A stretch of DNA of 64,000 nt from contig NW_019091355.1 in the NCBI RefSeq assembly GCF_001949145.1, positions 1,821,107 to 1,885,106 of the forward strand. The letters run 5' to 3'. Position numbers and translations under genes: made by a program. Origin of the DNA: Acanthaster planci. Taxonomy: Eukaryota > Echinodermata > Asteroidea > Valvatida > Acanthasteridae. The first letter of the stretch is position 1, and every line of letters begins with the position of its first letter. The notes beneath the pieces were generated by a model. The model was not told the origin of the DNA. It did no database searches and was given only the letters and a program-made list of their open reading frames with translations. Shown here one piece after another: positions 11,901 to 23,900 of the stretch.

Positions 11901-14900
11901 TTCAGGCAAACTTTGCAACCCAAAGCATCTCCTGGGCTCTCTGCCAATTCTTAACAATACGTTGCCCATTTCAGAAAGCATTCTGTGTTCAACAAGCAGC
12001 AAGCTGATCTCATGAAAAATTCACTTTGCCACACAAAATGCCATTGCTTTTACGTTAACAAAACACTGCGCAAAAAAAAGCCAAGCTAAACAGTCAGGAA
12101 AGTAATTAACTCACCTCTCTGATTTCTGAGTAGCGTCACCGTTGGACTGACAGAGCGAGGTAAACTACTGCTGTACTCTTCTGGAACTTGTCGAAACTCA
12201 GGTTTGTAAGTTTCCTGGGGACTACGGGGCTGTTCCTTACGATGGGTCTCACCAGGCCAGTCCGGCTGTTGCTGATGTGGTTGATAGCCTGGATTGTACC
12301 TCTCCTGGTCGTAGTCCCTGGGCCGGTAAGGGCTGGTCGGGCCCTCACTGGCTGGCTGTTGGTCGGTCTGACGGTGAGGGCTATGGAGGTCACCGTTCGG
12401 GACCGGTGCGGTCGGCTGACTTGAGGATGGAGGAGGTGGTTGCCAGGTTGGCTGCAGGTTGGATGAGGTCAAAGGTGGCTCCTAACAGGAACAAAGGATC
12501 CCTTTGAAAATTTTAGGTTGAGACCTGCAACCAACTTGAAATTTGACCTGCGACTACCTTTGGGGGTGACTAGATATATAGATAACAGCTTGCTTAAAAC
12601 TCGGTGCTCAGTTAAACATGTACATGTATACTGATTCGTGATATCACGGCAAATATTCAAAATGAAAATTGAGCACCTTTCCATGCGTTCACATTCACTT
12701 GCGTGCCAAATATGAAGCGGCCTTCAGACACACCAACTTACAGGGACTTTGTCTGGCTGGGATGCACTGGGCGGTTTCCATGGCTTAGGCTTGGGGTTCA
12801 GGTCAAGTTTGACCGGCCTGAAACCCTTGACTGGCGCGGGTCCTGCTGGACTCCAGGCAGAGGGGCCCTTGCTCTCTGTGGGCCGGTAAGATGAAGGGCT
12901 GGTCTGCTGAGGTGACCACGCAGCTGAGATAAAAATAAAAGTAAAGTGTTCCACAGACTTCAGAGAAATGGGAGAACGTCAACTTGTGAATTTCGTAACA
13001 CATTCCATCAGTGTTAATACTGTACTGCAAGCCCCTCTCGTGAGACTTGGCATTTGTGAAAGGGTGAACAACGATGAAGGAATGCTTCTGTCAAAGTTCA
13101 CTGGAAAAGCTTGTCACTTGGCTTGAGACTGGGAGACTTGTGCTGGACTGACTACAAACCTGGACACTCAAGTGCAACATTCTACATTACCGAAGCTTAG
13201 ACTGGTTCTTCTACCACAGCTAAACTACTATCATCAACGAAGAACATTTCTTCCTCTAAGCCTGTACCTGGTTTTGGGGGCGACGTTCCCGGTCCTGGGT
13301 TGGCATCAATGTGCAGTGGCTGGCTGACTAGGGGCGAGGCCACAGGGGGTGGAGGGGCAGGCCACGACTCGCCCGAGGCATCATAGACGTAGTCCGGGTT
13401 GTAACTACTGGGGGCAGACTGGGTACCGGGCGACATGGACGGCTGGAAGGGCCTGTAGCTCTGCTTGGGGGAGGTAGGAGAGGTTGGGTACTGGTTGTTG
13501 TTGGTGGCCAACATGCGAGGAGGGGGAGGCTCTTCCGGAGAATCTGAGAATTCATGAAAATATGAACTTATTCATCAAACTGAAAAGATTTTTTTTTCAA
13601 GAATATGAAAACTAGATTCAAAATGTTAGTGGCTGAGCTTACAAAATACATGTAAGTTTTCAATTCTTTTTGCCGCTAAGAACAGAAAGTATATTCTAAG
13701 CTCTTCATTTTTTATCATTTGATTTGGTACGGTATAAAGACCTCCAAAATCAAGACATCATGTAGGCAAAAATGGTATCAAGTTCACTGAACTTCCATAG
13801 TGCAAAATTTGTCCCTGACTTGAAAAAAGCTGGTGTGTGACTCACACCTTTCATGCAGGCTGGGTCAAGGACACCATGCACTTTTGCATTTATTTCAGAA
13901 ATTTTAATGTGTAACTTAGGTGTAACTGATGTACTTCAAAGTTAAACTTTCAACACCCAGTTTTCATGTATGCCCATAAACCTTGAAGTGTATACAAAGC
14001 TTTTCAGCAGAGTTTTTCTGTTCATTCCGTCTCACTCGCCAGGTTCAAATCCCAGCAATATACATATATTTCACCGGAAATGATCTGGGTTTAATTCTTA
14101 TCCTTTTTTTTCCTTCCACCTTATCAGAGGGCATTCCCTTTTCTTATGGCATTATGGGAGAAAAATATCAGCCATTAGCGAAATTGGCTGTGCACTTTCC
14201 TGGCACATTGCCACATGTACATATCCCAACAACAGCTGAGCCCCAGACTGCCAGGTTTCACTGCATGCGCTCAGTGCAAATATGGGACTGACACAAATAT
14301 AATCCCCTCATTCCTGAGTTGATAATCATACGAAGCAGATCATTTAAACTGCGCTTCCTCTACACGGTAGCAGGATATTTTGCAAAAAGATCCAAACTTG
14401 CACAGAACATGCATAAGTAGAATTTGTAGGGGGATTATTTACATGTATAGGTGAAAAAGCAAAACAGAATGAGAGACCAGATCCTGGTTGCTAGAGGTAG
14501 AGGTACATGTACTTTGTACTTTTGATTACACATCTTACAAACAATCTTGCACTATGGAATTCAAACAGGTGTACACTATATGAACATCTAAATGAGCAAT
14601 ACATTGAAGAAGTACATGTATTTCAAGGGATCCAGTGACATACACCATATGCTGTTCCATATTTTACACTAAAATGTCCTTGTAACGCAAGATCCTGAAC
14701 TTTCTCGAGTGACATTAGTTCATTAGCAGCATGCACTTCTTGATCTGGATAGTTCGTGGTAAAACAGTCAGGGTGAAATCAACACTAGGGTGGAGGTTAG
14801 ACTGATATCTATTACAGAAACTTTGCATCTGGTGGTGAGTTCTACTCTTTCCGAATCCATCTGTGTCTCAGCAATGCCATGTACAACGTACATGTTCGTG

Positions 14901-17900
14901 AACTGCCATAAAAAACTACACAACATTAGAAGTTTATGTGAATGTACCGTATTTGGAGAAATTTGATAGCAAAGTCAAAAAGTACACGTCCTCTTTGAGG
15001 CAAATGCTTTGTGACACACTGTGAAATGAATTCCAAAAGAGCAAGAAAAAAAGGCTTTGCATGGTAGCCATCTTGCAGTGCAGTTCTTTAGCTCCAAAGG
15101 GAAACCTCCTGCAGAATAAAAGCATTGACCAGCAAGATGACAGCCATGCAAGCCCTCTATTAATTGTGAAACCTACCACGTAGGCTCCATCAGGAAAGGG
15201 ATTATTACATGACAATCAAAACTAAGGGGTTTCAGTTCTCTGTTAGGAGGAAAACACATCAATGCAAACCAAAAAAGAGGTATTAAAAGTGCTGATCAAT
15301 CTCATTACAAGTCTCACTGAAACTCCATTAGTGGGAATTAGAGTCACAAAAAAATAATGTGCTCAGTGAGTTGAAACTGTTGATGTTCTGGTGATCAGAT
15401 CTACATGGTAATGTCATCAGTGTTGCCATGACTACAGGAGACTTCCCTGAGAAAGAACAGGTCAGAGATGTTCAACAAATATGAGAATGGTTAATTCAGT
15501 TCATAAACATAATACGCTAATATTGTTAGTTAAATGCAAAGGTCTGCGTGTACATTGACACAAGGGATTGAGGGAGAAGGGAGTAATAGTTAGCTAACGT
15601 ACACTGGCACAGGTACATGTACATGTAGTTTAGTAACTTGAATAAGTGGACACAAAATGATTGACTAATGCTAGTCATCACATCAATACAACATTAACCC
15701 TATCCCCCTAGGGTGTATGTAAAATCGTATTGAAATTGGAGGATTTGGGACTGTTAGGGTTAATCATTGACAGACGGACAATGGATGTTGTGACACACTG
15801 ATCACACTGTGACACATCATCACTGAATACAAAATGCAATTGCTCAAGTTGCATTGAGTTTCAACTTCCTGCTGGAAATAACCCAAGAACTTTTATCAAG
15901 AAAGAGAAAGGCAGAGAAACTACTGTTATGCATTAAACCAACTCCTTACAAATCAAGTCAATAAAAGGCCAACTGAACAAGGGGGCCAAAGGGGGCCTTT
16001 GGAAGCAGGAAAACTCTCTTCCAAATTGGAAAACTATGAGTTTTATACTAGACAAAATTTATGATTCAGAAGCATGTGCCTTGTCACAAATGAAGCTTGA
16101 TGAATGAAGCTTTTGCTTGATTATAATTTCTTTTTCAATGAAAATGCTTATATTAATCTCACTTTTCTTAGGTTTGTTGGCCATTTTTATGCATTTTTTG
16201 ATCCTAGAAATTCTGTAAATTTTCCAGCAGACTTGGACGGCTAAGCTAGTGACATACAGGTGTTTCAGTATCAATGCAAGGATCAAAGTGCTTCTTTATT
16301 CTTCTCCGTCTTGACAGAGGGTGTAAAATATCAATTCTTGCAGAACTTTTGTCAAAGGCAAAACTGTTAATTGCATTTAACAAATCTAATGACAGAACCT
16401 TCACCGACACCATGACATCATACTTATCAAATCAACAAGGAGAAAACGTCACCAAAAGGAAAATCAATTGGATGGTTAAATGTCACAAAGAAAAATCACT
16501 ATAAGCCATCACATGGGGCTTACAGGTGAGCAAACATGTGGACAAACAGGTGAACAAACATACATACACAGGCTAAGTAATGACAACATATGCTCAACTG
16601 GAGAAAAATGTGGTGACATTTACAGGGCAAGTGTAAAGCAACTAACCCTTCATGTATTAAAGTGCAAGTGAATTCAATCTAGTGACAATTCACAGGTTAA
16701 AGATTGAGGTGTTATCTGTAGAAATAAACAGATAGTGTGAGTAAAGACCGGTTCATAATTCACACGAAAGCCAAAGCAAATGTGAATTTGTGACGTCAGA
16801 TCAAATATTCGCGTTGTGAATTCAAAAAAGTCTAACACATTTCAACTCAGGCGAAATTTCGCCGCGCAGTTGTCGTAGCATCAAATTCGTTTCACTTTTG
16901 CATTCACCTGGAGTATGAGCTGGCCTTACGTAAGGATTGGAACACACATGCATACCATACCATACAGTAATTTAATCTTTTAATGTAAACGTTATTGATG
17001 ACATTCACCATGAATGGTCTCAACTTTGTAATGACAACAACATGACTGTTTCCTTCAGTCTTGTTTTGCGCTGTTTTTCAACAGAATTAACAGCAAACCA
17101 TAATTTCATTATAAGTCTGGAGCATTCACGTGATGCCATTTACATGTACTTGTGCATCTCGGGTTCTTGGCCCCAGACTGGTTTGGAGTGTCGACATGTT
17201 AATTCTAGAGTGCGCATGTGGCGTTAATACCTGGGTCTCTTGCTATACCCTGTTCAGCCTGGCGCTTAAAGAACATCTCGGCCCCTCGTGAAGTCTTACG
17301 CACCCGGCCATTGGCAACGGGGCTTAATTGGATTTCTGCATGCAGTGGACAAGAGCAAACAAGACAAGAGGGGGAAAAAAAAAAAAAAACACGACATGAT
17401 CAGGGGAACAGTGAGCACAGTTCAACAGTGGCAAACCCACAAACTAACGAGCAGTGTTAGTAAGACTGTGACTCTCAATATCTGCACTGGTAACTTGCCA
17501 TTCAAAAGAAGGATGACAGTAAAAATGAACATCTCCTCAACGCAAAGTCAATCTTGAAATAGTTTGCGGTACCTGCTGCTACACTGTACCTCTGACTCAG
17601 ACCGGACAGCCAACCCTGGCAAGCTCGGTGGTCGAGCGGTTGAAACTTCTGCACTAATTAGCAGGTCATGGGTTCGAGTCCCACCCGAGTAAGCTTGTGA
17701 ATTCTTTGCAAGCTCTTGGACAAGCACTGAGTATATAGTGTTTACAAATATATATGTTGTGTACAGGTAAAATCCTTTAATTAAAAATTAACATCTCCCT
17801 GACGCGAAGTACATCTTGAGAGAGCAAAAATCTCACAGGCTAACTCATTTTGCCCGGTGACTTAGAGGAACACTGCACTTTCATTACTTTTTAGACTTTT

Positions 17901-20900
17901 CTCAGCATAAAATGATTCCTGTTTTCTAGTTTTGTTTTTCTAAGGTGGTTTTCTTCCTTCAAAATTCTCAGAATTAAGTCTTCCGAAGAGTAAAAAGTGG
18001 GACAAGAGAGGGCTGCTACCAGTATTTCTTGACTTGTCAACTGTAAAAAGCCCGAAAGGTGTCAGGCTCAACTGGCACACAGACCACACCGTTCTTTCTC
18101 TTCACTTTACCGATCATCTAACAAAGCAGTAGGGTAATTTTATGCCCGAGGATAAAAAACAACTGGCACAGCATGTAGATGACTATATAAACAGCTGCAA
18201 ATGTCATTTTCAATGCAGCGCAAATGAAGCCTGTCTTGCTAGTACCAGTGAATGAAATTTGGCCCCAGAATGTTAAGTGGAACACACGCCAATCATGGAC
18301 GATTGATGACTGCCATTGAAACACTGCACAGCCATATGAAGGCCTGCGGTTACTGATGAAATGCCTTCTACAGGAAGCCCAATAGCAAATGCACTAGTAT
18401 CATGTAAATAAAACAGCATTTCTCACGCAATAAATTATGCATTTGGTGTGCTGTTTTGAAAGAAGGAAAAAAGATTCACCAAATTATATTCCCAATTGGT
18501 CCATGCCAAAAGGTTTCACAAGTCAAGGAAATGTTTGGCATGTGTGCGTGTGTCACTGTGGGAAGAAATTGAATTACAAGGGACCTCAAGGACTCAGTTG
18601 ATGCACCACGTATATGAAAAACTATGGAAGAACACACATGCACATTGCCCCAATTCGGCAAGCTAGCCATGGACAAATGTGGACTGGGCCAATTCTCATG
18701 ACGATTAAGAAATTGCTCTGTCAGTGAATTACAAATGGATTGAATACAAAACTGAAAGTATGACTTTTGTAATCCCAAGGTATCTATCCTTGTGCATGTA
18801 CATGTACAAATGTATGCGTATACATGTACATGGTTTCACAAAATTTAATGTGTTTCAAGGATACATCAGCATTCTTCAAAACACTGCTCAACATTGATAA
18901 CACTGCAATTTTGAAGTCATGTGCGTATCAACATTTAATGCCATATATGTGCATGTGTACCACTCCATGTGTCTACATGTACATGTATGTTAAGGCTGTT
19001 TTCCACACCCACACTGCACATGTACTGATACCTTGTATTAACCCTAACAGTCCTCAATCCTTCACCTGTTGGAGGACTGAGGACTGTTAGGGTTAAGGTT
19101 ATCAACTGCTTGATTTTGTGGATGGTAATAATGTTAAACAGCGGCAGCATTTCAGGTACAAAATGACACCCACTTAATACAATTCCCACTAGAATAAACA
19201 CATACCAAGACTGTACAGTATGCGGTTTTCACAGTTAAACAAGTGCCCTATATACAAACACTGTATACATGTAGGCACGCATGTAAAATACTCAGAAACA
19301 TAACACAGCCTAATTCAATTAATTTTGGCTTTTTGCCCTGCCCGATGTGTTTTCCAACCTCATTGGTTTGTAGTCTTCATGTACATATACATGTACACAG
19401 TGTGTAAAAGAAAACAACTGAAACTACGCCCCCTACAAGTCTGAACAAAACTTTTACACTACATGGACATTACAGAAACATACATGTATGGTGCATACAT
19501 GTACAATGTACATGTGGTGCACAGAGCCCATGCGAATGAGCTCTTGAGGGAGCAGCTCAATCACTGCCTACAATGTACATGTACAATACTGTATATTTAC
19601 AGGGGTACACAAACTATTTCTTGGAGGATGTTGGCTACAATGCTGTGGAGGGAACAGTTAATAAAATAAATGCATTATTTTGCCTTGAACAAAGTAACAC
19701 ACAGAACCACATACATGTACATTCAAACAGCATAATACAGTGAAATGCAATACCACAGTATGCTGTACATGTGGATGGGAAAAATTGGCACACAGTGCAC
19801 AAGACAGTTGTGCTCCAAGAGGCAGTGAAGAAAAGCACCATGCAAATCAACCTGTTATGCTCGTCACTGACTGGACAACCTCACAAACTTATGACCAATC
19901 GTCATCTGGGGCACTAAACTCATGCAAATGAGCTCAAAGGCAAGGGGACCCACTCATTGGCTGTCTCAACCTGAAAACATGCAGATTAGAAGAAGACCAG
20001 TATGAATGGTCCGAATGAGCTTTACAAACTTGTGTCCAATCATCAAATGGTGCACAGAACCCATGCAAAAGAGCTCTTGAGGGAGTGGCTCAATCACTGG
20101 CTACCTGGAAAGTGAAACATGCAAATTGGAGGTTAATTTTGAGGCAGTCCAATTCACAAATATGCAAATTACCCGGTGGCAGCTGAGGCTGATTGGCAGA
20201 GAGATACAGCTTGCGTTTGACCACCTTGGGCTTAGGGGGTATGACTGGGGGAATGTCCTCCGTATCGGAGTCAGGGGGAGGGGGTGGGACTGGAGGTGAA
20301 GAGAAGGCATATTTGGCCGAGTCATCCTTGGACCGAGGTTGGAAAGTCACTGGTTTCCATGCTGTTTTTCTAGAAGCTGTGAAAAAAATAACCACAATTA
20401 AACATCAAACGAGAAAAAGTATCATTTTTTAAGAGGGGGGAATCACAGCAAGTGAAAAGAATAAATGTACATCAATGTAGAGCTTTCAGCACATTAAGAA
20501 AAGCTGTAACATGTCATATAAAACACTCATGGGTAAAATTGTTAATCAAAAAGATATTTCACACACAGTGACTTCAGACAAATGGAGATCTGATCTTTCA
20601 TAAACTTTTCTGCAGAAATACAGCTGAGTTCGAAGAATGTTTAGAAAAAAAAGAGCTTCACCTTTGCCCTACGAGTGCTTACAGCAAATAAAAGAAAAGT
20701 GCACTAAAACATTGTGGAAACATTTTCCTGTTTTTATCATAGTGTGCACTGATCGTTAGTTTGATTTCGCAGACAAATCTCCCATTATTTCCCCGAGTGA
20801 CACATAATTAAAGTCTCCAATTGGACGAATTGTTCTTTGCATGGTCACCACAGACGCATGTGATGACACAATCAATACTTCTTAAAGATTGCAGATACAT

Positions 20901-23900
20901 GTACTTTGATTGTGAAAAAACCTCCACAGCAACAATTTTGCAAATGAACACGCCACAATTTCTGACGAACCGGTGCATTTCACACAAGGAATCTTGTAAC
21001 AAATAAAACAATGAAGGAAAATTGGCACTTTTGGTTGCTCATTTTTTTTCTTGAATGTAAATATGAAACCCCTCCATATTATGTTTTTACACACCAAGAA
21101 GCAATGTTATGAATTCTATGAATGCAGACAGGCTATGGCAGGATGAAGATCTCAATGCTGTGTGATTGTGTTCTGCAAATAGCAATGATTTGATTTCTTA
21201 AAAGCAAAATGTGTCCAATTCTGTATCCACTATTAATATCTGAAAAAATGGACTCTTTTTCTAAACAATAAAAGATGTGAAATTCTGAACAATGGATAAT
21301 ATATTGTATATTAAAATCATGGTATTCCTTTGGGCAAACTTGTTTAATACAAGGCTGAATAAATAACGGTTTGAACTTCCTGGGAAATAAAAAACTATGA
21401 CTGAAAACAGAGCATACATTTTCAAACAAGTTTTTCCGTCATTACCAATAACTGATTTGTTCAAAACTGAATAAGTAACAGCAAGAAATATAAAAGGTAG
21501 ATGAAAAACTTTGAAGGCATATGAGATCCATTCAAAACAAAAAAAATTAAATATGGAACACGGGTTACCATGACAACAGCAGCATGCTCATGGCAATGAA
21601 ACTTAAAACCCAAACAGCATGCACCAAAAAACAGTGCCAGTCGGGCACACATTAGGGGGGGAAATGAATGAACGAGGTCTTGCCATGTTGTTTGTGTGAT
21701 TGGATTGGGGTCAAAGGTTGAGCTCATGTACCCTGGGCCGTCCCATCGGGGACTCTTCCATCTCGCTGAAAATTGACCCGTGTTCAATCTCAGCTCTTCC
21801 CACATCTCTCTGTGGAATCTTAAGCACTTTCTGAGCCTTGCAAAAATGCGTCCCTTGATATTTTGCCCTCACTGAGTGACGAAGTTGTTTAAGGCATTCT
21901 ATGTGTACATTTTACATAGTGAGTTCATGAATGTTCATGTACATGTATGTGTTACTGTGTTGATCAACAAGGATAGTGCGTGTACGTGGAGTTTACTCTC
22001 TGATTTGTAAATTTAGAGAAATATTCTGCTTAAATTCTTGTTTTACATGTACATGTAAGGAAAGAATTTTCTTGGAAGCGCCCTCTGGTTGTTCTTGTAA
22101 TTGTTTTTGTTTAATTTTTCAATTAATTTTCAATTTTCAGTCAGGCCTTTATGTTGAATAGCAAAATATAACAATTAGGCTTGTACATGTAAATTGCATA
22201 CTTGTAAAATGGATAAACCTGTATTATAAAATTGGCAATAAGCACCCTGTAAAACATGTCTTCACTGATAAAGTGGACAAAGAAAAATACCATCACTGCT
22301 TCGTGACCTGGGTCGTATGAAAAAACTGCTTCGGTGTCGCTTTGGTTTGACTGGTTCACCTCGCTGGATGACCGGTTCCCGCGGGCGCGGTGGACGTGAG
22401 GCGATTGGTAAGCTGTCTTTAGATGAATAACTAGGGGTGGTATAGGATGGGACGGTTGGGCAGCCAGTTTCATTGCAAGTACAGTAACTGTTCAAATCGG
22501 ATGGCCCTACTATGGGAGGGTTCAAAGGTCAAGAAGCCAAAGGTCAAAGAGAAATTGAGGATGGTTAAGGTAATAAAAGGAAGATCAGTGGAGTGGAAAT
22601 GAAGGTTACGAGTACATGTTCATGTCAAGGCAAAAGATGAAAGTTAAGCAGAATTTTTTTCAGTATGGGAAGGCAAAATGGACAGAAACCGGGAAAAGAG
22701 AGGAAAAGTGATTGGGGGTTGTGAAAATGGAACAATGAGAATGAAAAGAAGGAAAAGGGTTTGCAGAATTAAAAACCAAATAAGAAATGTGAAAACAGCA
22801 CAACAAATGATCATGCCACATCTTGCTTAAAAATTGACGGCTCGCAAACCAGCAAATGCAATATTTTAGTTGATATTAACACGCCATGGCTCAAATGTCA
22901 TGCCTTTTACACCGGACCATACCATTTGAGCGGACAGGGATGACAACTGAATGAGGATGGAGCATCCCTGTAAATATATGCAGATGAGGGGAAGGATTAG
23001 AGATGAAAATGAAGGCTATGAATTCGGATTTCAAAAATTAATAAACGTGACAGACCTGAACGATTTTAATAAAATGGTTCATTTCATTTCCAGAACTGAA
23101 ACTTGATGCACGAGTGTGTGGTACGAAGGCACAGTACCGTCTGACCGTAGATAATAACCCATTTGTCAAGCCAGTTTAAAATTATGGGGATTTCAAATAA
23201 ATTAGGCCATCAAATGTTGAATTCAATACTCAGGTGACAGATTATTTCCATAAATTGCACGAATCCAGCAGTGCTTTTGCTCAATGGGAAATTGAAGTTA
23301 TCATTAGCCTACTCATCAGGCAACAAGATCAATTTCGGCAGCCCGTATCATCATGGATCCAGCCTCTGCTCCTGCAGATGACCGTCTTTACCCCTGGGTG
23401 GGGAGAGGCAAGTGGGGGTAGGGTGACTTGCCCAGGGATTTAAACACTTTCCCCAATGTTACCATTGGGGGTCACAAACTCCAACCATTATGACACACAC
23501 ACCCCATGGGAGGCATTTGAGCATGTTCATTGTAATGTGTATGTGGTGAAATGGTGAACATTCTTTTATTGTGCTGTTGAAGATTATGTGCTTTACATTA
23601 AAAAAGGTCAAGGGTCACACAAAGGTCATACCAACTAACCTTTGCTACCTGGTGGCGTCCAAATGACGCCAGACATGAACTTGACAGGAGGGGCGTCGTT
23701 CTCAGGCTCTGAGTCGTAGCGCAGGGTTACCTGCTTGCCTGGGTAGACCGTCAGGTTCTCGGAGGAGCTGCTCCGCCCCCGGATTGGAGAAGGGGAGCGG
23801 CTACGGGTGGTCTTGGTGACCTTGGTGGTGGTGGTACGGGTCACCGACACATTACTGGGTGAGAAACCATGGAAGGTGACGCCATCCACCGATACAGTCT

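Larger units (their letters stand above)
13544..17230 (-). other. Intron between exons 7 and 8
   Basis: A 3.7-kb intron with a MITE at 15051-15160, a degraded TTAACCC/GGGTTAA palindrome at 15694-15763, a possible SINE remnant with a B-box-like GGTTCAAATCCC at 14042-14053, and a perfect TGACGTCA at about 16791. No exon was found. Confidence 0.5.
17336..20172 (-). other. Intron between exons 6 and 7
   Basis: A 2.8-kb intron with a tRNA-derived SINE head at 17620-17700, the palindromic MITE at 19038-19096, GTACATGTAC clusters at 19380-19620 and a near-tandem ATGCAAAT-containing repeat at 19880-20130. Confidence 0.55.

Noticed and set aside
17620-17700. Functional tRNA gene
   Set aside because: A and B boxes are good, but the anticodon loop has eight bases, so a tRNA-derived SINE head is the better reading.
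19038-19096. Interstitial telomere repeats (TTAGGG)
   Set aside because: Each arm has a single CCCTAA/TTAGGG-like hexamer; the match comes from the ends of a palindromic element, not a tandem array.
21720-21805. Extra W/P exon (ARWKSPRWDGP) in the PDZ-SoHo gene
   Set aside because: The acceptor is fair, but the only nearby donors leave phase 2, which fits neither neighbour.
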